DNA of 64,000 bases from Lysobacter_K koreensis. Lineage in GTDB: Bacteria; Pseudomonadota; Gammaproteobacteria; Xanthomonadales; Xanthomonadaceae. The notes under the pieces are model-generated. The model was not told the DNA's origin. It did no database searches and saw only the letters and a program-made list of their open reading frames with translations. The stretch's first letter is position 1. Every line of letters starts with the position of its first letter. The stretch covers positions 558,001-622,000 of the forward strand of contig NZ_JBHTIH010000003.1 in NCBI RefSeq assembly GCF_042677045.1, read 5' to 3'. The position numbers and the translations under genes are program-made. Positions 26,078-34,691 of the stretch are shown here, one piece after another.

Positions 26078-27091
26078 TCAAAACGCCGCATCGAACGCGA
26101 CCTCGCCCTGCACGCCGACTTGGTAGGCCGACACGCGCCGCTCGAAGAAGTTGGTGACCTCCTGCACGTCCTGCAGGTCCATGAAACCGAACGGGTTGCT
26201 TGAACCGAAGTGCTTGGGCATGCCCAGCTGCGCCATGCGCTGGTCGGCGACGTACTCCAGGTACTGGCGCATGTCCTTGATCGACAGCCCGACCACGCCG
26301 CCGGACAGCACGTCGTGGGCGAACAGCGTCTCGCAGTCGACCGCTTCCTCGAACATCGCCACCACCTGCGCCTTGAGCTCGTCGTCGAACAAGTCGGGCT
26401 CCTCCTCGCGCGCGGTGCGGATCACCTCGAACGCGAACGCCATGTGCCCGCTCTCGTCGCGGAACACCCAGTTGGTGCCCGAGGCCAGGCCGTTGAGCAG
26501 GCCACGCGAGCGCAGGTAGTAGACGTAGGCGAACGCGGCGAAGAAGAACAAGCCCTCAATGCAGCCGGCGAAGCAGACCAGGTTGAGCAGGAACTGGCGG
26601 CGCTGTTCGCGCGTCTCGATGCGCGTGAGGCCCTGCAACGAGTCGATCCACTTGAAGCAGAACTCGGCCTTGGCGCGGATCGAGGGGATGTTCTCGATCG
26701 CGTCGAAAGCCTTGGCGCGCGCGGCCGGGTCGGGCAGGTAGCTGTCCAGCAGGGTGAGGTAGAACTGCACGTGCAGCGCTTCCTCGTACAGCTGCCGCGA
26801 CAGGTACATGCGCGCCTCGGGCGCGTTGATGTGCTGGTACAGGTTCAGCACCAGGTTGTTGGACACGATCGAATCGCCGGTGGCGAAGAACGCGACCAGG
26901 CGCTCGACAAGATGGCGTTCGGCCGTGCCGAACTTGTGCTTGAGGTCGTTGATGTCGAGCGAGAAATCGACCTCCTCGACGGTCCAGGTGTTGCGGATCG
27001 CATCCCGGTACATCTCGTAGAACTGCGGGTAGCGCATCGGCCGCAGGGTGAGGTCGAAGCCGGGGTCGAGGAGGTGGGCGGGCTGGGTCAT
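26078..27091 (-). CDS. nrdB: Class Ia ribonucleotide reductase, beta subunit (R2)
   Basis: 337 aa diiron radical subunit. Metal ligands are visible as the Glu pair near 39-40 (WTVEEVDFS), E104/H107 in YEEALH, E179 in CIEGLFF and E213/H216 in RDESGH. Y111, seven residues after E104, matches the E. coli radical Tyr122, so this is a tyrosyl-radical type and not the Chlamydia-like Phe form. It supplies the radical for NrdA, encoded upstream on the same strand with 188 bp (a palindromic repeat) between. ATG 27091 (MTQPAHLLDP) starts at the family boundary. Confidence 0.96.
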   Translation of the reverse strand: MTQPAHLLDPGFDLTLRPMRYPQFYEMYRDAIRNTWTVEEVDFSLDINDLKHKFGTAERHLVERLVAFFATGDSIVSNNLVLNLYQHINAPEARMYLSRQLYEEALHVQFYLTLLDSYLPDPAARAKAFDAIENIPSIRAKAEFCFKWIDSLQGLTRIETREQRRQFLLNLVCFAGCIEGLFFFAAFAYVYYLRSRGLLNGLASGTNWVFRDESGHMAFAFEVIRTAREEEPDLFDDELKAQVVAMFEEAVDCETLFAHDVLSGGVVGLSIKDMRQYLEYVADQRMAQLGMPKHFGSSNPFGFMDLQDVQEVTNFFERRVSAYQVGVQGEVAFDAAF

Positions 27092-27136
27092 ATCAGGTTC
27101 CGAAGATGGCCGGAATTGCGGGGACTGAGGCTCCTG

Positions 27137-27271
27137 CTCCCTCCCTTGCGTAGCAGGGGAGGGCTGGGGAGGGGTGCTGTTGCTGTTGCTGTTGCGGTTG
27201 CTGGTCAAGACCAACGGCAACAGCCAAAGCACCCCCTCCCAACCTCCCCCTGCTTCGCAAGGGGAGGGGCT
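27137..27271. repeat. Inverted-repeat element between nrdA and nrdB
   Basis: Arms of about 38-40 bp, beginning GCTCCCTCCCTTGCGTAGCA and ending GCAAGGGGAGGGGC, are imperfect reverse complements around a centre rich in TGCTGT repeats. Same general family as the elements at 13919 and 16183. Its location inside an operon means it is transcribed and may fold as a long hairpin. Confidence 0.75.
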
Positions 27272-27279
27272 GGACGCGG

Positions 27280-29778
27280 CTACTGGCAGGCTTCGCAGCT
27301 CTCGGGGCTTTCCAGCGAGCAGGCGATGGCATCGCCAGTACTGACCGGTGCGGCGGTCGCGGCAGAGCCGACGGTGGTCTTGGCGATCTTCGTCGCCGGA
27401 CGCGAGCGCAGGTAATAGGTCGTCTTCAACCCGCGTTTCCACGCGTACATGTACATCGACGACAGCTGGCCGATGTTCGGGCTCTCGATGAACAGGTTGA
27501 GCGACTGGCTCTGGTCGATGAACGCGCCGCGCTCGGCGGCCATGTCGATCAGCGAGCGCATCGGCACCTCCCAGACCGTGCGGTACACCTGGCGCAGCAA
27601 CTCGGGGATCTCGGCGATGCCCTGGATCGAGCCTTCGGCGAGCTTGATGCGGTCGCGCAACTCCGGCGTCCACAGCCCGAGTTGCTTGAGCTCGTCGGCG
27701 AGGTAGCGGTTCACGACCAGGAAATCGCCCGACAGCGTCTCGCGCTTGAACAGGTTGCTGACCTGCGGCTCGATGCACTCGTAGCAGCCGGCGATCGAGG
27801 CGATGGTCGCGGTCGGTGCGATCGCGATCAGCAGCGAATTGCGCAGGCCGTGCTCGGCGATGCGCTGGCGCAGGCCGTCCCAGCGCTCGGCCTGCGCCGG
27901 CACCACACCCCAGGCCTCGAACTGCAGCTCGCCGTGCGCGGCGCGGGTGTCGCCGAAGCTCGGGTGCTTGCCGTGCTCGATCGCCAGTTCGTTGGAGGCC
28001 GACAGCGCATGGAAGTAGATGCTTTCTGCGATCTCGCGCGAGAGCCGGCGCGCGGCTTCCGAATCGAACGGCAGGCGCAGCTTGAAGAACACGTCCTGCA
28101 GGCCCATGGTCCCGAGTCCGACCGGGCGCCAGCGCAGGTTGGCGCGGCGCGCGGTCTCGATCGGGTAGAAGTTCAGATCGATCACGCGGTCGAGCTGGCG
28201 CACGGCCAGGCGCACGGTCTCGGCGAGCTTGTCGAAGTCGAAGCGACCCGCCTCGCCGTGCACCAGGCCTTCCGAAAACAGCTCGACGTGATGCGACAGG
28301 TTGATCGAGCCCAGGTTGCACACCGCCGTCTCGTCCTGCGAGGTGACCTCGAGGATCTCGGTGCACAGGTTCGACAGGTGGATGACGTTGTCGGCGCGCA
28401 GGGTCTGGTTCGACGCGCGGTTGCACTTGTCCTTGAAGTTCATCCAGCCGTTGCCGGTCTGCGCCAGGGTGCGCATCATCCGCCCGTACAGCTCGCGCGC
28501 CTTGACCTGCTTGTGGGCGAGGCCGGCGGCTTCGGCCGCGGCGTAGGCGCGCTCGAACGCCTCGCCGTACAGGTCGGTCAGCTGCGGCGCCCCCGCTTTC
28601 ATCAGCGTGGCCGGGTCGAACAGCGACCACTCGGCATCCGCCTCGACCCGGCGCATGAACTCGTCCGGGATCCAGTTGGCGAGGTTGAGGTTGTGGGTGC
28701 GACGCGCCTCGTCGCCGGTGTTGTCGCGCAGTTCGAGGAACTCCTCGATGTCGGCGTGCCACGGCTCCAGGTAGACGCAGGCCGCGCCCTTGCGCTTGCC
28801 GCCCTGGTTGACCGCGGCGACCGAGGCGTCGAGCGTCTTCAGCCACGGCACGATGCCGTTGCTCAGGCCGTTGGTGCTGCGGATCAGCGAACCGCGCGAG
28901 CGGATGCGGGTGTAGCCCAGGCCGATGCCGCCGCTGAACTTGCTGAGCTTGGCCACGTCCATGTAGCGCTTGTAGATGCTCTCCAGCGAATCCTCGGGCG
29001 AGTCGAGCAGGAAGCAGCTCGACAACTGCTCGTGGGTGGTGCCGGCGTTGAACAGGGTCGGCGAGCTCGGCAGGTAGTCGAGCATGGCCATGCGCCGGTA
29101 CAGCGCCAGCGCGTCGCCGATGTCCTCGCTCAGCGCGCAGGCGATGCGCAGGAAGAACTGCTGCGGGGTCTCGATCACGGTGCGCGCGGTCGGGTGGCGC
29201 AAGAGATAGCGGTCGTACAGCGTGCGCAGGCCGAAGTAATCGAAGCGGGTGTTGAGCGAGTCGTCGATCGCGTCGTTGAGCTTGCGCGCATTGGCCTGCA
29301 CGAAGCCGAGCAGGCGGTCGTTGATCAGGCCCAGTTCGTGGCCGCGCACCACCGATTGCGAGAACGCGTGGATCTCGATGCCGGCGACTTCCTTTTCGAT
29401 CACGTTGCCGAGCAGGCGCGCGGCGAGGCGACCGTACTCGGGCTCCTCGGCGGTCAGCAGTGCGGCGGTGCGGATCGACAGCTCGTCGAGCTCGCGCGTG
29501 CTCGCGCCGTCGTACAGGCCGGAAATGGTGCGCGTGGCGACGCGCATCGGGTCGACGGCGTGCAGGCCGTCGCAGGTGCGGGTCACCGCGCGGACGATCT
29601 TGTTGAGGTCGACCGGCTCGCGACGGCCGCTGCGCTTGGTCACGCTCATGGTCAGGTTGGCGGCGGGCGGGGTCAGCGCGAACCCGGGCGCGGGACGCGG
29701 CTGCGCGTGCGCTTCGGGAACGAACGAGGGGCTTTGGGCGGGCGTGTCGACCGCGAGGGCGTCGGAAGAAATGTTCAT
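27280..29778 (-). CDS. nrdA: Class Ia ribonucleotide reductase, alpha subunit (R1)
   Basis: 832 aa catalytic subunit reducing ribonucleoside diphosphates. After a 40-residue disordered leader comes an ATP-cone (SVTKRSGRREPVDLNKIVRA), the allosteric activity site; the barrel carries SSCFLLDSPEDS, NLCTEI (catalytic Cys and Glu) and CNLGSINLS, then PTATIASIAGCYECIEP; the C-terminal tail ends ESCEACQ, the redox Cys pair. The ATG at 29778 has GGAG seven bases upstream, better than the in-frame ATG at 29796. The long leader carries a cobalamin riboswitch, so expression should fall when B12 is plentiful. Confidence 0.96.
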   Translation of the reverse strand: MNISSDALAVDTPAQSPSFVPEAHAQPRPAPGFALTPPAANLTMSVTKRSGRREPVDLNKIVRAVTRTCDGLHAVDPMRVATRTISGLYDGASTRELDELSIRTAALLTAEEPEYGRLAARLLGNVIEKEVAGIEIHAFSQSVVRGHELGLINDRLLGFVQANARKLNDAIDDSLNTRFDYFGLRTLYDRYLLRHPTARTVIETPQQFFLRIACALSEDIGDALALYRRMAMLDYLPSSPTLFNAGTTHEQLSSCFLLDSPEDSLESIYKRYMDVAKLSKFSGGIGLGYTRIRSRGSLIRSTNGLSNGIVPWLKTLDASVAAVNQGGKRKGAACVYLEPWHADIEEFLELRDNTGDEARRTHNLNLANWIPDEFMRRVEADAEWSLFDPATLMKAGAPQLTDLYGEAFERAYAAAEAAGLAHKQVKARELYGRMMRTLAQTGNGWMNFKDKCNRASNQTLRADNVIHLSNLCTEILEVTSQDETAVCNLGSINLSHHVELFSEGLVHGEAGRFDFDKLAETVRLAVRQLDRVIDLNFYPIETARRANLRWRPVGLGTMGLQDVFFKLRLPFDSEAARRLSREIAESIYFHALSASNELAIEHGKHPSFGDTRAAHGELQFEAWGVVPAQAERWDGLRQRIAEHGLRNSLLIAIAPTATIASIAGCYECIEPQVSNLFKRETLSGDFLVVNRYLADELKQLGLWTPELRDRIKLAEGSIQGIAEIPELLRQVYRTVWEVPMRSLIDMAAERGAFIDQSQSLNLFIESPNIGQLSSMYMYAWKRGLKTTYYLRSRPATKIAKTTVGSAATAAPVSTGDAIACSLESPESCEACQ

Positions 29779-29796
29779 GGCAAGGCTCCAGTGCAT

Positions 29797-30044
29797 GGCG
29801 CACGGCTCGCAACCCTTCCCCTCGAAGGGCTGCGCACGGGAGCGACGACGCACCGTCGGCAAGACCGCATGCGCGGCGCCGACGGCACGGCCACGCCCCC
29901 GCGGGCGCGGAATCTGGAGGGTGGAATGCGGGTGTCGCTGAGCCGGAGACTGCGGCGGACCCGCCGGCACGCCGACGCGGAGCGACACCGACCGTCTTCC
30001 CCCGAAGATTCCCTGGCCGGTCACCGCGCGGTGTGCATCGCGCG
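29797..30044 (-). promoter_or_regulatory. Expression platform between B12 aptamer and nrdA
   Basis: About 250 nt of leader without a gene. On the transcribed strand it can fold several stems: GGTGTCGCT with AGCGACACC, CCGTCGGC with GCCGACGG, and GCAGCCCTT with AAGGGTTGC (one G-U) whose 3' arm ends about 35 nt before the ATG. None is followed by a U-run. Which of these competes with the aptamer cannot be decided by eye. Confidence 0.5.
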
Positions 30045-30262
30045 GCTGTCGGCAGGTCTTCGGACTCGGGACGTGACAGCCACGTTCGTGGTGTCGCCTA
30101 CCGGGGGTCGCTTCCCGGGCGCGAGGCGCGCCCAGTGCAATGACCACCTTCGTTTCCCATACCGCTGCGGGGCAGTGCCGGCCTTGGACGCGGCATTCTG
30201 GTGAATGCATGTCCGCACCGAGCTTCCCTTTTCAGCCGACCGCAAAGCCGGCACCGACGGCC
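30045..30262 (-). ncRNA. Cobalamin (B12) riboswitch in the nrdAB leader
   Basis: Read leftward from 30262, the strand shows the ordered hallmarks of the AdoCbl riboswitch: GGTGCC, then AAAAGGGAA...CGGTG, then GCACTGCCCCGC followed by GGTATGGGAAACGAAGG, then the variable arm, and the 3' closing box GAGTCCGAAGACCTGCC ending near 30048. These match the family consensus in order and spacing. It lies about 270 nt before the nrdA start, on the same strand. The expression platform has no U-run terminator, so translational or Rho-dependent control is more likely. Confidence 0.93.
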
Positions 30263-30264
30263 AC

Positions 30265-30292
30265 AACATAGCGCGTATTTTTCTTTCGTCAA
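30265..30292 (-). promoter_or_regulatory. Sigma-70-type promoter of the riboswitch-nrdAB transcript
   Basis: Leftward TTGACG (-35, 30292-30287), 16-bp spacer, TATGTT (-10, 30270-30265). It sits directly before the first conserved riboswitch box, so the transcript would start with the aptamer. Confidence 0.75.
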
Positions 30293-30406
30293 CGCTAAAT
30301 GTTGGGTTTTGCTCGGAGGCCCATCGCCACCGCGATTTGCCGCGAAGCGGCGCGGACGGGACAATGCGCGGCCATGGCGCGGCGGCCCCAGATGGCTCCC
30401 CTTGCC

Positions 30407-30510
30407 CGTCATTCCTGCGAAAGCAGGAATCCAGCGACTTCGACGCAATCGCGAACGTCACTGGATCCCCGATTTCGATTGAATAAGTCCACTCGGACGC
30501 GGGGATGACG
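30407..30510. repeat. Small palindromic repeat (CGTCATTCC...GGGATGACG type)
   Basis: Begins CGTCATTCCTGCGAAAGCAG, contains AATCCAG...CTGGATCCCCG, and ends GCGGGGATGACG, so the ends are inverted repeats and the left part is a hairpin. This is the widespread 'cgtcattcccgcgaaagcggg' type of intergenic repeat. It lies between the nrdAB promoter and pgk. Confidence 0.75.
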
Positions 30511-30563
30511 ACGCTCTGAAACGCCTGCGCCGCATTCCAAACACTTCCACTCAAGGCCACCCC

Positions 30564-31739
30564 ATGACCATCGTCCGCATGACCGACCTCGATCTCGCCG
30601 GCAAGCGCGTGCTGATCCGCGAAGACCTCAACGTGCCCATCGAGGCCGGCCGCATCACCTCCGAGCAGCGCATCACCGCGGCGCTGCCGACGATGCAGCT
30701 GGCGCTGGCGAAGGGCGCGGCGGTGATGGTGACTTCGCACCTGGGCCGGCCGAAGGAAGGCGTGTGGAGCCAGGCCGATTCGCTGGCACCGGTCGCCGCG
30801 CGCTTGTCGGAACTGCTCGGCATCGAGGTGCCGCTGGTCAAGGATTGGGTCAAGGGCGTCGAGGTGCTGCCGGGCCAGCTGCTGCTGCTCGAGAACTGCC
30901 GCATGAACGTCGGCGAGGGCAAGGACGATGAAACCCTGTCGAAGCAGTACGCCTCGCTGTGCGACGTGTTCGTCATGGACGCGTTCGGCACCGCGCATCG
31001 CGCCCAGGCCTCCACCCATGGCGTGATCCGCCACGCAAAGGTCGCCGCCGGCGGTCCGCTGCTGATGGCCGAACTCGACGCGCTGGGCAAGGCGCTCGAC
31101 GCCCCGGCACGGCCGCTGCTGGCGATCGTCGCCGGCTCCAAGGTCTCGACCAAGCTCGAGCTGCTGTCGTCGCTGGTGTCCAAGGTCGACCAGCTGATCG
31201 TCGGCGGCGGCATCGCCAACACCTTCATCGCCGCGATGGGGCATTCGGTGGGCAAGTCGCTGGTCGAGATGGACCTGGTCGACACCGCGAAGCAGATCAT
31301 GCGCGATGCCCAGGCGCGCGGCGCCGACATTCCGGTGCCGACCGACGTGGTGGTCGCGCCAACCTTCGCCGCCGACGCCCCGGCCACGGTCAAGGCCGTC
31401 GATGCGGTCGGCGCCGATGACATGATCCTCGACATCGGCCCGGATACCGCCGCGCGCTACGCCGGGCTGATCAAGGCCGCCGGCACCGTGGTCTGGAACG
31501 GCCCGGTCGGCGTGTTCGAATTCGACGCGTTCGGCGGCGGCACCGAAACCCTGGCGCGCGCGATCGCGGCGTCGAAGGCGTTCTCGATCGCCGGCGGCGG
31601 CGATACCCTCGCTGCGGTCGACAAGTACGGCATCGCCGGGGACGTCAGCTACATCTCCACCGGCGGCGGTGCGTTCCTCGAATTCCTGGAAGGCAAGGAA
31701 CTGCCGGCGGTCAGCGCGCTCAAGCAACGGGCCGGCTGA
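30564..31739 (+). CDS. pgk: Phosphoglycerate kinase
   Basis: 391 aa monomeric glycolytic kinase transferring phosphate from 1,3-bisphosphoglycerate to ADP. Seen: VLIREDLNVP, TSHLGRPKEG, ENCRMNVGE, DAFGTAHRAQAST, VAGSKVSTKLEL, VGGGIANTF and the C-terminal ISTGGGAFLEFLEGKELPAV. Standard bacterial length. Divergent from nrdAB. The HAD-type phosphatase gene starts four bases after its stop, so the two are co-transcribed. Confidence 0.97.
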   Translation: MTIVRMTDLDLAGKRVLIREDLNVPIEAGRITSEQRITAALPTMQLALAKGAAVMVTSHLGRPKEGVWSQADSLAPVAARLSELLGIEVPLVKDWVKGVEVLPGQLLLLENCRMNVGEGKDDETLSKQYASLCDVFVMDAFGTAHRAQASTHGVIRHAKVAAGGPLLMAELDALGKALDAPARPLLAIVAGSKVSTKLELLSSLVSKVDQLIVGGGIANTFIAAMGHSVGKSLVEMDLVDTAKQIMRDAQARGADIPVPTDVVVAPTFAADAPATVKAVDAVGADDMILDIGPDTAARYAGLIKAAGTVVWNGPVGVFEFDAFGGGTETLARAIAASKAFSIAGGGDTLAAVDKYGIAGDVSYISTGGGAFLEFLEGKELPAVSALKQRAG

Positions 31740-31742
31740 GTG

Positions 31743-32393
31743 ATGCGGCCCGCGCGCGCCACGCTGTTCTTCGACCTCGACGGCACCCTGATCGATTCGG
31801 CGATCGGCATCACCCGCTGCGTCGCGCATGCGTTGACCCAGATGGCACACCCGGTGCCGCCGCAGGACGAGCTGCGGCGCTGGATCGGACCGTCGCTGCG
31901 CACCAGCTTTTCGCCGCTGCTGCGCGATCCGGTGCGGGTCGAGCAGGCCGTCGATCACTACCGCGACCGTTTCGAGACCCACGGCTGGGCCGAGCACGAG
32001 GTGTATCCCGGCATCGGCGACACCGTCGAGGCCCTGCATGCGGATGGTTACCGGCTCGCGGTCGTGACCGCTAAGAACGAGCCGCACGCGCGCAAGATCG
32101 TCGAACACTTGCCGTTCGGTCGGCGCTTCGACGACGTGATCGGCGCCACCGCCGATGGCCGCCTCAGCGACAAGCCCGAGCTGATCGCCGAGGCGCTGCA
32201 ACGTCTCGGTTTGCAGGCGGACGAGTGCTGGATGATCGGTGACCGCCACATGGACATCGACGGCGCGCGCCACCACGGCATGCGCAACATCGGCGTGCTG
32301 TGGGGTTTCGGCGGCGAGGCCGAGTTGCGCGGTGCCGGGGCCGACCATCTGGCGGCCGCGCCCGCGGAACTGCCGGTGTTGCTGGCCGCCTAG
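31743..32393 (+). CDS. HAD-superfamily hydrolase (phosphoglycolate phosphatase-like)
   Basis: 216 aa HAD hydrolase with a helical cap. Motif I FFDLDGTLIDS (nucleophile and acid Asp), motif II VVTAKN, the Lys in DKPELIAEAL and motif IV WMIGDRHMDIDGAR are all present. It resembles the Gph/PpaX group, which removes phosphate from small metabolites such as phosphoglycolate; substrate not certain. ATG at 31743 is preferred over the GTG at 31740. It follows pgk directly and ends convergently with the GNAT gene, both stops sharing the palindrome CTAG. Confidence 0.85.
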   Translation: MRPARATLFFDLDGTLIDSAIGITRCVAHALTQMAHPVPPQDELRRWIGPSLRTSFSPLLRDPVRVEQAVDHYRDRFETHGWAEHEVYPGIGDTVEALHADGYRLAVVTAKNEPHARKIVEHLPFGRRFDDVIGATADGRLSDKPELIAEALQRLGLQADECWMIGDRHMDIDGARHHGMRNIGVLWGFGGEAELRGAGADHLAAAPAELPVLLAA

Positions 32394-33004
32394 CCGCCCT
32401 GGCGCGCGCGCCAGTCGCGCGCGAGCAGGCCATAGATCGCCGAATCCTGCAGCTCGCCAGCCACCAGCCAGCGCTCGCGCAGCAATCCTTCGCGCACGAA
32501 GCCAAAACGTTCGACCAGTGCGCACGAGGCGGCGTTGCGCGGGTCGACGTCGGCCTCGACGCGGCGCAGTCCCAGTCCGTCGAACGCGTGGGCCAGTGCC
32601 AGTTGCAGCGCCTCCCGCGCGAGCCCGCGGCCCCAGCGGTCGGAGCGCAACGAATAGCCGACCTCGGCGCGTCCCTGGGCGCGGTCGATCGAGAACAGGG
32701 TCACGCCGCCGACCAGGCGGTCGTCGCCGCGCTCGGCGATCGCCCAGCACAGCAACCGCCGGGGATCGCGGCCCGACATCGCGTTGGCGAGGCGGTCCTG
32801 CGCCTGCGCCAGCTCCGTCCACGCCGGAAAGCTCCAGTAGCGCATCACCTGCGGGTCCGAATGCACCGCATACAGGTCATGCAGGTCGTCTTCGCGGAAG
32901 CCGCGCAGGCGGATGCGCTCGCCGTCCAGCACCGGCAGGTCATCCAGCACGCTCGCGGTGTCTTGCGTCGAGGTGGGTGCAGCGTCGTCGCCTGCCATCG
33001 TCAT
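32390..33004 (-). CDS. GNAT family N-acetyltransferase (RimJ/RimL-like)
   Basis: 204 aa. An N-terminal leader of about 25 residues is followed by the GNAT fold: LDGERIRLRGFREDDLHDLY, AEVGYSLRSDRWGRGLAREAL (acetyl-CoA loop, RWGRGLA) and the NAASCALVERFGFVREGLLRERW segment typical of RimJ/RimL-type acetyltransferases. These acetylate protein N-termini or small molecules; target unknown. The first codons (MTMAGDDAAP) may not be the true start. It is convergent with the HAD gene and divergent from pyk. Confidence 0.85.
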   Translation of the reverse strand: MTMAGDDAAPTSTQDTASVLDDLPVLDGERIRLRGFREDDLHDLYAVHSDPQVMRYWSFPAWTELAQAQDRLANAMSGRDPRRLLCWAIAERGDDRLVGGVTLFSIDRAQGRAEVGYSLRSDRWGRGLAREALQLALAHAFDGLGLRRVEADVDPRNAASCALVERFGFVREGLLRERWLVAGELQDSAIYGLLARDWRARQGG

Positions 33005-33067
33005 GGGTGGGCAATCCTGGGTGCTCGGGAGCTGTGCTAGCGTTCATTGCACTCTAGGAAGTCTGCC

Positions 33068-34534
33068 ATGCCGACACCGCTTCGCCGTACCAAGATCCTC
33101 GCCACCCTCGGCCCGGCCACCGATGTGCCGGGAGTGCTCGATGCGCTGCTGACCGCCGGGGTCGACGTGGTCCGCCTCAACTTCTCGCACGGCGATCCCG
33201 CCTCGCAGGTCGCGCGTGCCAACGCGGTGCGCGAGGCCGCGCTGCGCGTCGGTCGTGAGGTCGGCATCCTCGCCGACCTGCCGGGGCCGAAGATCCGCAT
33301 CGAGCGCTTCGCCGAAGGCCGGGTCGAACTCAAGGCCGGCGATCGCTTCGACCTGGTCGCGCGCAGCGACGCGCCCTTGGGCACGACGCGCGAGGTCGGG
33401 GTCAGCTACCTCGGCCTGCCCGGCGACGTGCAGGCCGGCGACACCCTGCTGCTCGACGACGGCATGATGCAGCTGCGCGTGGATGCGGTCGAAGGCGAGC
33501 GCATCATCAGCACCGTGCTCAACGACGGCGCCTTGTCCGACCGCAAGGGGTTGAACAAGCAAGGCGGCGGGCTGTCGCTGGGCGCGCTCACCGAGCGCGA
33601 CAAGGAACTGATCGTGGTCGCCGCGCAGATCGGCGTCGACTTCATCGCCGTGTCGTTCTGCCGCACCGCACAGGACATGCACGACGCCCGCGCGATCGCC
33701 CGCGCCGCCGGCAGCGATGCGGCGCTGGTGTCGAAGATCGAACGCGCCGAGGCGATCGAGAACCTGGTCGAGATCGTGGAAGCCAGCGACGTGGTGATGG
33801 TCGCGCGCGGCGACCTCGGCGTGGAGATCGGCGATGCCGAACTACCCGGCCTGCAGAAGAAGATCATCCGCGAATCGCTGGCGCAGAACCGGGTGGTGAT
33901 TACCGCCACCCAGATGCTGCAGTCCATGGTCGAAAGCCCGATCCCGACCCGCGCGGAGGTGCTCGACGTGGCCAATGCGGTGATCGACGGCACCGACGCG
34001 GTGATGCTGTCGCAGGAGTCCGCGGCCGGCAAATACCCGGTCAAGGCGGTCGAGGCGATGTCGCGCATCTGCCTGGGCGCCGAACGCCAGTTCGAGATGG
34101 ACACCGATTTCGAGAAGGCGCCGCGCAACCTGCAGCGCGCCGACCAGGCGATCGCGATGGCGGCGATGTTCCTATCCGAGCACATCGGCGTCGGCGCGAT
34201 CGTGGCGATGACCGAGTCCGGCGGCACCGCGCGCTTCCTGTCGCGGTTCCGCTCGAGCGCGCCGATCTACGCGTTCTCGCGCCACGACGGCGCGCGCCGG
34301 CGCATGGCGCTGATCCGCGACGTGTTTCCGATCGACTTCGACAGCCGCGGCATGGCCTCGCGCGACGCCGCCCGCAACACCATCCGCCACCTGTTCGACG
34401 CCGGCCAACTGTCCGCCGGCGAGCGCGTGATCTTCACCAGCGGCGACACCATGGAACAGCACGGCGCGACCAACACGCTGCGGTTGTTGCAGGTGGGCGC
34501 AAACGGCTGCGCCGAGGGGCTGGGGGAGTTGTGA
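33068..34534 (+). CDS. pyk: Pyruvate kinase
   Basis: 488 aa glycolytic enzyme converting phosphoenolpyruvate and ADP to pyruvate and ATP. Motifs: RRTKILATLGPATD, VRLNFSHGD, ADLPGPKIRIERF, the active-site Lys/metal region VSKIERAEAIENL and VARGDLGVEIG, then ATQMLQSMVESPIPTRAEVLD. ATG at 33068 has AGGAAG upstream; an in-frame ATG at 33047 adds seven residues without a ribosome site. Two bases after its stop region a REP pair begins. It lies with pgk and fba. Confidence 0.97.
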   Translation: MPTPLRRTKILATLGPATDVPGVLDALLTAGVDVVRLNFSHGDPASQVARANAVREAALRVGREVGILADLPGPKIRIERFAEGRVELKAGDRFDLVARSDAPLGTTREVGVSYLGLPGDVQAGDTLLLDDGMMQLRVDAVEGERIISTVLNDGALSDRKGLNKQGGGLSLGALTERDKELIVVAAQIGVDFIAVSFCRTAQDMHDARAIARAAGSDAALVSKIERAEAIENLVEIVEASDVVMVARGDLGVEIGDAELPGLQKKIIRESLAQNRVVITATQMLQSMVESPIPTRAEVLDVANAVIDGTDAVMLSQESAAGKYPVKAVEAMSRICLGAERQFEMDTDFEKAPRNLQRADQAIAMAAMFLSEHIGVGAIVAMTESGGTARFLSRFRSSAPIYAFSRHDGARRRMALIRDVFPIDFDSRGMASRDAARNTIRHLFDAGQLSAGERVIFTSGDTMEQHGATNTLRLLQVGANGCAEGLGEL

Positions 34535-34535
34535 G

Positions 34536-34605
34536 GCGTAGGGCGGGTTTCAACCCGCCGCTTGGGTGGCTCGGCCAACGGCGGCGGGTTAAAACCCGCC
34601 CTACG
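34536..34605. repeat. REP-type palindromic pair between pyk and fba
   Basis: GCGTAGGGCGGGTTTCAACC (34536 on) and its reverse complement ending at 34605 are separated by about 21 bp. Same family as the copies at 13745 and 56659. Confidence 0.9.
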
Positions 34606-34652
34606 GTTTCGTAAGCCACTGTTTCGCATGGCCTCGGTCGGTGGAGGCGGGC

Positions 34653-34658
34653 TATAAT
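34653..34658 (+). promoter_or_regulatory. Candidate -10 element of the fba promoter
   Basis: A perfect TATAAT in GCGGGCTATAATCGCCGG, 34 bp before the fba ATG and nearly the same string as before gap. Confidence 0.6.
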
Positions 34659-34691
34659 CGCCGGCTTCCCACCCGCACTCGCAGGACACCC

